Program-made: the position numbers and the translations under genes
Notes under the pieces: model-generated
Databases searched by the model: none
What the model was told of the DNA's origin: nothing
What the model saw: the letters and a program-made list of their open reading frames with translations, nothing else
Shown: positions 1 through 5,520 of the stretch, in pieces
Layout of the letters: every line of letters begins with the position of its first letter
Position numbering within the stretch: position 1 is the first letter of the stretch
Source: Verrucomicrobiales bacterium
GTDB taxonomy: Bacteria > Verrucomicrobiota > Verrucomicrobiia > Verrucomicrobiales > SLCJ01
Length of the DNA: 5,520 nt
Assembly (NCBI GenBank): GCA_007125835.1
Contig: SLCJ01000389.1
Coordinates: forward strand, 1-5,520
Direction of reading: 5' to 3'

Positions 1-1019
1 ATCAGCACCGGAAGCACTCCCGAACGTTTCTCCCGGTCACCTGCCTGGCGCTGCCTCGCGCGCGCCATGCCAAGCACCACGGGATTCACCGCCTCCAGGT
101 GGCTGGGGTTGGCCGCGAGCAGCAGCTCGACTTGGTGGCCGTCATGCGTTTTGCGGCGCGCCCGATATCCCAGGTGGTATTTTACATCACCGTCCCCGGC
201 CACCACGTCGGGTTTGTAGTCCGGCGTGAACTCGTAGAGAATGGTAGGCAGCGGCTTGTGCAGCAGGTTGGCGAGCACATTAAGACGCCCGCGGTGGGCC
301 ATACCCATGACGATCTCACCGACCCCATGTCCACCGGCATGCTCGAATAGGGTATTCAAAGCAACGATCGCCGACTCCCCACCCTCCAGCGAAAAGCGCT
401 TCTCGCCGATGAATTTTTTAGCCAGGAAATTCTCGAACAGGTGCGCCTCCATCACCCATTTGAGCACGCGCTGCTTCCATTCGCCGCTCACTTCCCAGCC
501 TTGGATGCGCGCCTCGATTTTGTTCCGCATCCAGTGCCGCATCCCACGGTCGCCGATATGCATGAACTCAAAGCCCGTCCAGCGGCAGTAGGTCGCCTTC
601 AGGATCTCGACCATCTCGCGCAACTTCATCGGGCGCCCGTCAAGGAAATAGTGGGTCACCACCTCGCGCTCGAGTTCCGCCTCGGAAAGCTCGAATTCCG
701 CAAGGTCCAGAGTTGGATTATTGCTCGCCTCGTCGGCCAGGGGGTCGAGATGCGCCTGGGTGTGGCCGATCGCCCGGTAGCTGTAAATCATGCTGAAGAG
801 CTTGTGGCCAATCGACCGCTCTTCGTCCACCACTGCGGATTCGCTCACACTTTGCGCCGGCCCGGCTGGGCGCCCGCGCTTGAGCTGCTGCATCCCCAGC
901 TCGAAGCCCTCGAAAAAGGAAGACCATGTCGCTTCGACCGCTCGCGGATCATTTTTCCAGGCCGCATATTTTTCCTCAAGCAGGTCGGCATTAAGCCGGG
1001 GGGAGACGTGTGAACTCAT
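1..1019 (-). CDS. sucA: 2-oxoglutarate dehydrogenase E1 component, N-terminal part (cut by window edge)
   Basis: Thiamine-diphosphate E1 subunit of the cytoplasmic 2-oxoglutarate dehydrogenase complex, which decarboxylates 2-oxoglutarate in the TCA cycle and passes the succinyl group to E2. The frame is open from an ATG at 1019-1017 to the left edge: 339 of roughly 900-940 residues. The N-terminal segment (NADLLEEKYAAWKNDPRAVEATW from about residue 10) is the family's E2-interaction type region, here followed by YRAIGHTQAHLDPL (81-94). Further conserved blocks are KRFSLEGGES (about 207-216), MAHRGRLNVL (from 240), VKYH (279-282) and NPSHLEAVNPVV (from 304). His242 and His282 match E. coli active-site His260 and His298. 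The start fits the usual N-terminus. Upstream is a C-rich run with no Shine-Dalgarno. No frameshift is seen. The family assignment is firm; the rest of the gene and any sucB partner lie outside. Confidence 0.95.
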   Translation of the reverse strand, partial: MSSHVSPRLNADLLEEKYAAWKNDPRAVEATWSSFFEGFELGMQQLKRGRPAGPAQSVSESAVVDEERSIGHKLFSMIYSYRAIGHTQAHLDPLADEASNNPTLDLAEFELSEAELEREVVTHYFLDGRPMKLREMVEILKATYCRWTGFEFMHIGDRGMRHWMRNKIEARIQGWEVSGEWKQRVLKWVMEAHLFENFLAKKFIGEKRFSLEGGESAIVALNTLFEHAGGHGVGEIVMGMAHRGRLNVLANLLHKPLPTILYEFTPDYKPDVVAGDGDVKYHLGYRARRKTHDGHQVELLLAANPSHLEAVNPVVLGMARARQRQAGDREKRSGVLPVL

Positions 1020-1174
1020 GGATCGGGGGGGATGCTCGGCGGGCACAGGCGGCGCACACCGAAACCACACCTAATGAAGGGCAAGGTGACGGGTTTGCCA
1101 AGCAAATTCCGCCGGTTTTTCCCGACTTTTCACCGAATTCTCCCCGCAGACCCGCTCATCCTGACCTAACCCCG

Positions 1175-1218
1175 AAAAACGAGGTTGGTTGAATCTTGGC
1201 AGACCAAAGTCAACCTCG
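1175..1218 (-). terminator. Rho-independent terminator after the ThuA-like gene
   Basis: Read on the minus strand, CGAGGTTG (1218-1211) pairs perfectly with CAACCTCG (1187-1180) and is followed directly by five T (1179-1175). The 23-base loop holds a smaller hairpin, TTGG/CCAA (1207-1204 with 1199-1196). The stem begins 80 bases after the ThuA-like stop codon, and a T run lies on the minus side only, so the direction is clear. It should separate ThuA-like transcription from sucA. The rest of the 1020-1298 interval holds no gene, and I found no convincing sucA promoter in it. Confidence 0.65.
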
Positions 1219-1298
1219 TCGAGGAGTCATCCTTCAGCCAGCGGATTGGATTTTGACCCGCCGCGCAGCTTACGCGTATCCGAACATGGTTGGTAAAA

Positions 1299-2234
1299 TC
1301 AATCTCCCGGCGGGGTGGGCGCTTCGAGATCGCCGAGCGCCCACTGCATCCCCGCGAGGAAGTGCGCGGCAAGCGCCGGGTTCTCGAAAATATGGGCATT
1401 GTGGCCCAGCGCGAAATAGAACACCCGGCCCTCGCCCTGCGTGCGGATCCAGGAAAGCGGAAAATCCTTGTCATCGCGATTCGTGCCGGGAAGATCGAAG
1501 CGGTTGGCCTCGGGATCGAGACGCAGCAACACCTGCTGCCGACCCGCCTCATAAGGCTCCTTGAACTGGTAAATCTCCTCGGTCAGCTCGAAGGTCGGCG
1601 TATCAGCGAAGGCCGCATTCAACGGGTGCTCCGGACTTTCCACCTTGACCGTCACCCGCGCGTCTGCATTCCAAGGATGACCGTCGAAATACCCGCCGAT
1701 CATCCGCCCATACTCTGGCCACGTGTAGAACGTATCCGTCGCCGCATGGATGCCGATAAAACCGCCGCCGCCCTCGATCCACGCCATCAAATTCGTCCGC
1801 AAGCGCGCGTCCCGCGCTCGCGCCTCCGCCAGTTCTTCCTCACTCATGCCTTCGGCCTCGCCCCCTGTGGGCAGGAAAGCATCGCCGCTGGTATTGTTGA
1901 GCACCACGCCGTGGAATCCCCCAAGCGCATCCTCCTCGAACATCGCCAGGTCGTCACTGATCACCACCTCAAACGCACCGGTCCGCACTCCCATTTGCTC
2001 GATCCACACCATGCCACGCGGAATCGCCTCATGCCGGAAGCCCTGCGCACGACTGAAAACCAACACCCGCCGCGCCTCCGCAGGCTGCGCCGGAGCCGCC
2101 TCCGGGATGGCCGCGACGATGCGCTCGACGTCACCGGCGGGCAAACCATGGCCCGGCACACCCTCGCTCCCCGCCACTTGGGAACCGCCACAGGCCGCCG
2201 CCACCGACATCACAACAAGTAGATTTCTGCTCAT
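1299..2234 (-). CDS. ThuA-domain lipoprotein (ThuA-like, glutamine-amidotransferase fold)
   Basis: A 311-residue protein of the ThuA-like family, named for trehalose utilisation; the fold resembles class I glutamine amidotransferases, but the biochemical reaction of most members is unknown. Visible blocks are RRVLVFSRAQGFRHEAIP (about 55-72), VVLNNTSGDA (110-119), GGGGFIGIHAATDTFYTWPEYGR (about 155-177), GGYFDGHPWN (180-189), a Glu-rich segment (125-140) inserted before the glycine-rich block, and GRVFYFALGHNAHIF near the C-terminus. The N-terminus MSRNLLVVMSVAAAC is a short signal peptide with a likely lipobox (A12-A13-A14-C15), so an exported lipid-anchored protein is expected. The frame stays open upstream to 2363, but I chose the ATG at 2234 because it starts the signal peptide and lies just after a promoter. 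A terminator follows. Family assignment is strong; substrate is unknown. Confidence 0.9.
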   Translation of the reverse strand: MSRNLLVVMSVAAACGGSQVAGSEGVPGHGLPAGDVERIVAAIPEAAPAQPAEARRVLVFSRAQGFRHEAIPRGMVWIEQMGVRTGAFEVVISDDLAMFEEDALGGFHGVVLNNTSGDAFLPTGGEAEGMSEEELAEARARDARLRTNLMAWIEGGGGFIGIHAATDTFYTWPEYGRMIGGYFDGHPWNADARVTVKVESPEHPLNAAFADTPTFELTEEIYQFKEPYEAGRQQVLLRLDPEANRFDLPGTNRDDKDFPLSWIRTQGEGRVFYFALGHNAHIFENPALAAHFLAGMQWALGDLEAPTPPGD

Positions 2235-2240
2235 TCTGCC

Positions 2241-2269
2241 ATTATGTAGAGGCGGTTGCCCGAATTCAA
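2241..2269 (-). promoter_or_regulatory. Sigma70-type promoter of the ThuA-like gene, probably leaderless
   Basis: On the minus strand, TTGAAT (2269-2264) and CATAAT (2246-2241) are separated by exactly 17 bases. They match consensus -35 and -10 at 4/6 and 5/6. Only six bases lie between the -10 box and the ATG (2234), so transcription would start at or within a base or two of the start codon. No Shine-Dalgarno would then be present or needed. The match is direct sequence; use of the site is inferred. Confidence 0.6.
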
Positions 2270-2306
2270 CACCTATACTTGCCGCGTCATCGGTCCGCGT
2301 TTGCGG

Positions 2307-2335
2307 TTGCGCCCTCACCTGTTCTGGCCTAAAAA
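2307..2335 (+). promoter_or_regulatory. Weak candidate promoter for fabF
   Basis: TTGCGC (2307-2312), a 17-base gap, then TAAAAA (2330-2335) lie about 55 bases before the fabF ATG; matches to consensus are 3/6 and 4/6. A second -10-like box, TATACT (2274-2279, 5/6), lies further upstream beside the divergent ThuA-like promoter but lacks a good -35 at 16-18 bases. Either could serve fabF. A plus-strand promoter somewhere in 2235-2388 is required by the gene layout, but neither site is decisive. Confidence 0.25.
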
Positions 2336-2388
2336 TCCCGGATTGGCGCACGCTGCGCCCCACCGACCCCGCTCACCCGCCCCGCCCT

Positions 2389-3636
2389 ATGCAAAGAAGA
2401 GTTGTCATCACCGGAACCGGAGTGGTTTCTCCCATCGGCCACGATACCGATTCGTTCTGGAACAGCCTGATCGCAGGCAAAAGCGGCATTGGCCGCATTG
2501 AGTCATTCGACACCACGGACTACTCATGCCACATCGCAGGCGAGATCCGGGACTTCGATGCCGCTCCCTTTTTCGCCACCCCCCGCGATGCCCGCCGCAC
2601 CGACCGCTACATCCAGCTCGGCATGGCCGCAGCCAAAATGGCATGGGCCCACGCCGGACTCGCCGACAGCGAAATCGACCTGACCCGCGCCGGAGCCATC
2701 ATTGGTTCCGGCATCGGCGGCCTCGGCACCCTCGAAGCCCAGCACGCCAACCTCCTCCAAAAATCCCCCTCCCGCGTCTCCCCCTTCACCATCCCCATGA
2801 TGATCGCCAACATGGCCAGCGGACTCGTCGCCATGGAACTCGGCCTGCGCGGCCCCAACATGAGCATCGTCACCGCCTGCGCCACAGCCAACCACAGCAT
2901 CGGCGAAGCCTGGCGCACCATCAAATTCGGCGATGCCGACATCTTCCTCGCCGGCGGCTCCGAATCGACCATCCTGCCCATGGGCCTCGCCGGCTTTGCC
3001 AACATGCGCGCCCTCAGCCTCCGCAACGACGAGCCGCAGCGTGCCTCCCGCCCCTTCGACTCCGGACGCGACGGCTTCGTCATGGGCGAAGGAGCCGCCG
3101 TGCTCATCGTCGAAGAACTCGAACACGCCAAAAAACGCGGCGCCACCATCCTCGCCGAACTCACCGGCTACGGCCTCTCGTGCGACGCCCACCACCTCAG
3201 CGCCCCGCATCCCGATGGCGAGGGAGCCGCGCGATGCATGGAAATGGCCCTCCGCCACTCCGGCCTCGCCACGACCGACATCGACTACATCAACGCCCAC
3301 GGCACATCCACCCCGCTCGGCGACATCTGCGAAACCCGCGCCATCAAACGCGTCTTCGGCGACCACGCCCGGAACGGACTCGTCGTCTCCTCCACCAAAT
3401 CCATGACCGGCCACCTCCTCGGCGCCGCCGGAGGCGTTGAAGCCGTCGCCTGCATTGAGGCCATCCGCCACGGCATCATCCCCCCCACCATCAACCTCGA
3501 CGACCCCGACCCCGAGTGCGACCTCGACTACGCACCCCACACCGCACGCGAAAAACCCGTCCGCGCCGCCCTCAGCAACTCATTCGGCTTCGGCGGCCAC
3601 AATGCCTCCCTCCTCTTTTCCGCCTTCCATGGCTGA
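2389..3636 (+). CDS. fabF: Beta-ketoacyl-[acyl-carrier-protein] synthase II
   Basis: A 415-residue condensing enzyme of type II fatty-acid synthesis. It joins malonyl-ACP to a growing acyl-ACP with loss of CO2, in the cytoplasm. Length matches FabF (about 410-415). It opens with RRVVITGTGVVSPIG, and the thiolase-fold catalytic triad is complete: Cys164 in VTACATANHSIGEA, His304 in NAHGTSTPLGD and His342 in STKSMTGHLLGAAGG, with Lys337 in the same block. The C-terminal gating loop is SNSFGFGGHN (396-405). These match E. coli Cys163, His303 and His340. The ATG at 2389 gives the family's usual N-terminus; the frame extends upstream without family similarity and across the divergent promoter region. 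No Shine-Dalgarno precedes it. Unlike many genomes, no acpP lies directly upstream; the gene is divergent from the ThuA-like gene and overlaps the next gene by 8 bases. FabB or a polyketide-type KS is less likely given the lone, full-length protein. Confidence 0.96.
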   Translation: MQRRVVITGTGVVSPIGHDTDSFWNSLIAGKSGIGRIESFDTTDYSCHIAGEIRDFDAAPFFATPRDARRTDRYIQLGMAAAKMAWAHAGLADSEIDLTRAGAIIGSGIGGLGTLEAQHANLLQKSPSRVSPFTIPMMIANMASGLVAMELGLRGPNMSIVTACATANHSIGEAWRTIKFGDADIFLAGGSESTILPMGLAGFANMRALSLRNDEPQRASRPFDSGRDGFVMGEGAAVLIVEELEHAKKRGATILAELTGYGLSCDAHHLSAPHPDGEGAARCMEMALRHSGLATTDIDYINAHGTSTPLGDICETRAIKRVFGDHARNGLVVSSTKSMTGHLLGAAGGVEAVACIEAIRHGIIPPTINLDDPDPECDLDYAPHTAREKPVRAALSNSFGFGGHNASLLFSAFHG

Positions 3637-4264
3637 AATCTCCGGAGCCACGTCCGACTCCACCGACGGGACCACAACTCACCCGCCGCACAATTCCGCC
3701 GCCATCTCGCGCGACCACCGCCCCCTGCGGATCACCGCGCAACTCGCCGCGTTGATCTGCGCCGCCGCCCTCGCCGCCTGCGCCGGCGTGCGCTCGCCGG
3801 ACACCGCCACCGCCGCCCGCTTCGCCCCCCTCCCCGAATGGAGCGAGCCCGGTACCCTGGTCATGTTCATGCCCGAAACCGTAGCCCGCGCCCGCGAGGC
3901 ATCCGGCGACCCCACCTACGCCCAATGGTCCGCTACCCTGATCGAATACGCCGCCACCAGCGAACTCATCACGCGATGGCATTACCAACCACGCCACCTC
4001 TCGCGCAACGTCACCCTCTCATCCACCACCATCCCCTCGTCCGACTACTCAATCCTCCTCGTCGGCCCACGCAAGCGCGGTGCCCATGTCTTCTCCCCCC
4101 TGATCCAACCCAATGACCTCGCCGCCATCGAAACATGGCTCCTCGGCAGCCCCGCCCCCAACCCCTGGCCCAACGGCAGCGAACCCCTGCGCCTCATGGA
4201 AGCCGAAATGGAGCCGGAGGAAGAGACAGAGGAAACACCCGACGAATCCACCCCCGCCTCATAG
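3629..4264 (+). CDS. Uncharacterised small lipoprotein, overlapping fabF
   Basis: A 211-residue protein I do not recognise. From the ATG at 3629 there are about 34 polar residues rich in Thr, Ser and His. A hydrophobic stretch follows (ITAQLAALICAAALAAC, 35-51), ending in a classic lipobox L48-A49-A50-C51, so the mature part (about 161 residues) is probably lipid-anchored outside the cytoplasmic membrane. It holds no motif known to me; two blocks, TLVMFMPETVARAREASGD (76-94) and SDYSILLVGPRKRGAHVFS (138-156), look folded. The tail (191-207) is strongly acidic, mostly Glu. The start overlaps the fabF stop by 8 bases, suggesting translational coupling, and no Shine-Dalgarno is visible. The 50-residue pre-lipobox region is long for a lipoprotein signal; a CTG at 3725 would give a normal-length signal. 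Reading frame and lipobox are well supported; function is unknown. Confidence 0.75.
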   Translation: MAEISGATSDSTDGTTTHPPHNSAAISRDHRPLRITAQLAALICAAALAACAGVRSPDTATAARFAPLPEWSEPGTLVMFMPETVARAREASGDPTYAQWSATLIEYAATSELITRWHYQPRHLSRNVTLSSTTIPSSDYSILLVGPRKRGAHVFSPLIQPNDLAAIETWLLGSPAPNPWPNGSEPLRLMEAEMEPEEETEETPDESTPAS

Positions 4265-4315
4265 CAGCCTCTCCCCATCCTGCGCCATTTACGGGTGAAT
4301 TCGCAAGGCCGAAGA

Positions 4316-4340
4316 GCAATGGATCCGCAATGGATCCGCA
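4316..4340. repeat. Short tandem repeat, 11-bp unit
   Basis: The unit GCAATGGATCC occurs twice head to tail and is followed by the first three bases of a third copy. Each unit carries a GGATCC palindrome. It begins about 50 bases after the lipoprotein stop codon and 16 bases before the left arm of the inverted repeat. Confidence 0.9.
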
Positions 4341-4355
4341 CGACCAACCCACAAG

Positions 4356-4385
4356 GCAGCGGAGGGCCGCTGCACTCCAAGACGC
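4356..4385 (-). repeat. REP-like unit, left arm
   Basis: On the minus strand, GCGTCTTGGAGTGC (4385-4372) leads into a perfect 7-bp stem, GCAGCGG/CCGCTGC, with loop CCCT (whole hairpin 4373-4356). The last two bases of the conserved flank are the first two of the stem. There is no T run after it, so it is not a terminator. Confidence 0.7.
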
Positions 4386-4479
4386 CACCCCGCACGCGGA
4401 GGGCTTTGCGCAAAGGCGGCATAATCCGCCCACAGAAAACAAAACTTCCTTAGCCAAAGCACCTCACCAATTCGCGACA

Positions 4480-4509
4480 GCGTCTTGGAGTGCTCTCGTC
4501 CTCTAGAGC
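4480..4509 (+). repeat. REP-like unit, right arm
   Basis: The same 14-base flank, GCGTCTTGGAGTGC (4480-4493), leads into the stem GCTCTCG/CTAGAGC with loop TCCT (hairpin 4492-4509); six of seven pairs form, with one C-T mismatch. The stem sequence differs from the left arm at four paired positions, and three of these changed on both sides so that pairing is kept. Confidence 0.7.
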
Positions 4510-4698
4510 TTTCGGGGGTGACGCAGCGAAGCACATTCTTATTTTCCCACTTCATCCGCATCGCCGAAGGAGGTTCGCTCTCCTTGGTTGACAGGCAACT
4601 TCGCGCATTGAATTGGCTTTCATCCACGTTGATTCCAGCCTTCACCCATACCACCTGAAAAAGCGAATCACCTTGTTCCAGGCATCGAGATTATCCCC

Positions 4699-5520
4699 TC
4701 ACCCCACAAAAGGCCTCAGCACATTTCCGGCGGTGCGGAGGGCGCGTTGGCGGTCTTCGAGCGTGGGGCCGAAGGTTTCGTCTTCCACTTCGATGGCGAC
4801 ATCGCCGCGATAGCCGACGCGGATCAGTTCGGCGAAGAACGCGCCCCAGTCGATTTCACCGAATCCGGGGATGCGCGGCAGGTGCCATTGCTTGGGAAAA
4901 TCAAAACGCCCGTGCTCCGCCAGGGCCGCCTCGTCGATGGCCAGGTCTTTGGCGTGGACGTGGAATAGCTTCGACGCAAATTCCTCAAGCGGCGCGATGG
5001 GGTCGATGTCGAGGAGGATGAAATGCGATGGGTCGTAATTCAGTCCGAAATGGTCGGAATCGAGTTCTTCGAACGCGCGCCTCCAGATGGCAGGGCTGGT
5101 GAACAAGTTCTTTCCGCCGGGCCACTCGTCGGCGGTAAAGAGCATCGGGCAGTTTTCGATGCCGATGAAGACGCCGTGTTCCTCGGCGTGTTTGACCAGA
5201 GGACGCCAGACTTCGAGGAAGCGTGGCCAGTTTTCGTCGACAGTGAGTTTCCAGTCGCGCCCGACGAAGGAGTTGACGCGGGTGAGCCCGAGCTTGGGGG
5301 CGGCCTCGATCACCTGGTGCAGGTGCGCGGCGGCGGCGTCTGCAGTTTCGCGGTCAGGGTCGAGGAGGTTGGGGTAGAATCCAAGGGCGCTGATGGCCAC
5401 CCCCGTGCGCTCGCATAGCTCAGTGACTTTGTCGGCGCCGCCGTTGTCGAGGGTGGTGACGTCGATGTGGCTTACCCCCGCGAACTTGCGCTCTGCGCGA
5501 CCGGGGGGCCAGCACATCAC
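4699..5520 (-). CDS. Sugar phosphate isomerase/epimerase (xylose-isomerase-like TIM barrel), N-terminus outside window
   Basis: At least 273 residues of the AP-endonuclease-2/xylose-isomerase-like TIM-barrel family, metal-dependent cytoplasmic isomerases or epimerases of sugars or their derivatives. Visible blocks, numbered from the right edge, are VMCWPPGRAERKFAGVSHID (the edge itself), SFVGRDW (84-90), IGIENCPMLFTADEWPGGKN (119-138), FGLNYDPSHF (158-167), KLFHVHAKD (184-192), IPGFGEIDWGAFF (217-229) and VAIEVEDETF (241-250). Glu122, Asp163 with His166, His189 and Glu244 fit the family's metal and substrate ligands. GTG and ATG codons stand at the right edge, but the family normally has a beta-strand and helix before this point (typically about 300 residues in all), so they are probably internal and the gene continues rightward. 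It ends with TGA at 4701-4699 and converges with the fabF pair. The specific substrate cannot be told. Confidence 0.9.
   Translation of the reverse strand: MMCWPPGRAERKFAGVSHIDVTTLDNGGADKVTELCERTGVAISALGFYPNLLDPDRETADAAAAHLHQVIEAAPKLGLTRVNSFVGRDWKLTVDENWPRFLEVWRPLVKHAEEHGVFIGIENCPMLFTADEWPGGKNLFTSPAIWRRAFEELDSDHFGLNYDPSHFILLDIDPIAPLEEFASKLFHVHAKDLAIDEAALAEHGRFDFPKQWHLPRIPGFGEIDWGAFFAELIRVGYRGDVAIEVEDETFGPTLEDRQRALRTAGNVLRPFVG

Larger units (their letters stand above)
4356..4509. repeat. BIME-like element: two inverted REP-type hairpin units
   Basis: Two copies of one 26-base unit face each other about 94 bases apart. Each unit is GCGTCTTGGAGT followed by a hairpin of 7-bp stem and four-base loop. 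The conserved flanks point inward and the hairpins outward. This is the architecture of bacterial interspersed mosaic elements built from REP sequences, which in other bacteria are mobilised by RAYT (IS200/IS605-related TnpA) enzymes. No such enzyme gene is in the window. A miniature transposable element with complex ends is the alternative. Confidence 0.6.
4265..4698. other. 434-base gene-free convergent intergenic region
   Basis: This lies between two genes that point toward each other. No reading frame in it has family similarity that I recognise; the longest minus-strand frame crosses the repeats and is rich in Arg, Ser and Cys, as expected by chance. It holds an 11-bp tandem repeat (4316-4340) and an inverted REP-like pair (4356-4509). 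Between the repeat arms are a 12-base palindrome (4404-4415) and a 5-bp GC hairpin (4415-4430). A 6-bp hairpin sits at 4567-4585. None has a T run, so I see no intrinsic terminator for either flanking gene. From 4590 to 4698 I see nothing. Confidence 0.7.

Noticed and set aside
1073..1101. Possible sucA promoter TTGGCA-N17-TTCATT on the minus strand
   Set aside because: The -10 matches consensus at only 3/6, no better than chance in this region.
2235..2363. 43-codon upstream extension of the ThuA-like frame
   Set aside because: It would bury the signal peptide and would have to be transcribed across the strong promoter at 2241-2269; it has no family similarity.
2524..3540. Long open frames on both strands across fabF (minus 3540-2524, plus 2526-3440)
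   Set aside because: They are shadows of the GC-rich fabF gene, with low-complexity Gly/Ala/Val or Arg/Pro composition and no family resemblance.
4404..4430. Palindrome CTTTGCGCAAAG and adjacent GGCGG/CCGCC hairpin between the repeat arms
   Set aside because: Considered as a terminator for either convergent gene; neither has a T tract, so I kept it only as a note on the region.
4567..4585. 6-bp hairpin AAGGAG/CTCCTT, also an SD-like AGGAGG
   Set aside because: No T run on either strand for a terminator, and the only start after the SD-like motif (a TTG) opens a frame of about 24 codons with no features.
4588..4593. Perfect -35 hexamer TTGACA on the plus strand
   Set aside because: No acceptable -10 lies 16-18 bases downstream and no plus-strand gene follows.
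4289..4654. 121-codon minus-strand frame in the intergenic region
   Set aside because: It runs through the tandem repeat and both REP-like arms, shows no domain and has non-coding-like composition.
5515..5520. GTG/ATG codons at the right edge as the start of the isomerase
   Set aside because: The following residues (CWPPGRAERKFAGVSHID) belong to a conserved internal block of the family, so the gene most likely begins beyond the window.

Overview
The window suggests a high-GC Gram-negative bacterium, most likely Verrucomicrobiota (Planctomycetota is a less likely alternative). This rests on protein resemblance and gene content: a ThuA-like lipoprotein, a xylose-isomerase-like sugar phosphate isomerase, a FabF with the GFGGHN ending, and an intergenic repeat of a style I associate with Verrucomicrobia. 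It is inference. No rRNA, tRNA or CRISPR array is visible. No complete insertion sequence or phage gene is visible either.

Layout. 1-1019 (minus) is the N-terminal third of 2-oxoglutarate dehydrogenase E1 (sucA), cut by the left edge. 1020-1298 is intergenic and holds a good intrinsic terminator (1175-1218, minus) for the next gene. 1299-2234 (minus) encodes a ThuA-domain lipoprotein. 2235-2388 is a divergent promoter region with a strong sigma70-type promoter for the ThuA gene, placed so that its mRNA would be leaderless. 2389-3636 (plus) is fabF. 3629-4264 (plus) is an unrecognised small lipoprotein gene that overlaps fabF by 8 bases. 4265-4698 is a 434-base gene-free stretch with an 11-bp tandem repeat and a pair of inverted REP-like hairpins. 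4699-5520 (minus) is a sugar phosphate isomerase/epimerase whose N-terminus lies beyond the right edge.

How the genes work together. SucA (TCA cycle) and FabF (fatty-acid elongation) are core metabolism. The ThuA-like protein and the isomerase are typical carbohydrate-related accessory genes of such bacteria. Only fabF and the small lipoprotein gene look co-transcribed. The thuA-like gene is separated from sucA by a terminator, and the isomerase gene converges on the fabF pair. I see no defence system or other multi-gene novelty. The most interesting non-coding signals are the inverted REP-like pair, whose two stems differ in sequence yet keep pairing, and the predicted leaderless thuA promoter. 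None of the four visible start codons has a Shine-Dalgarno sequence.
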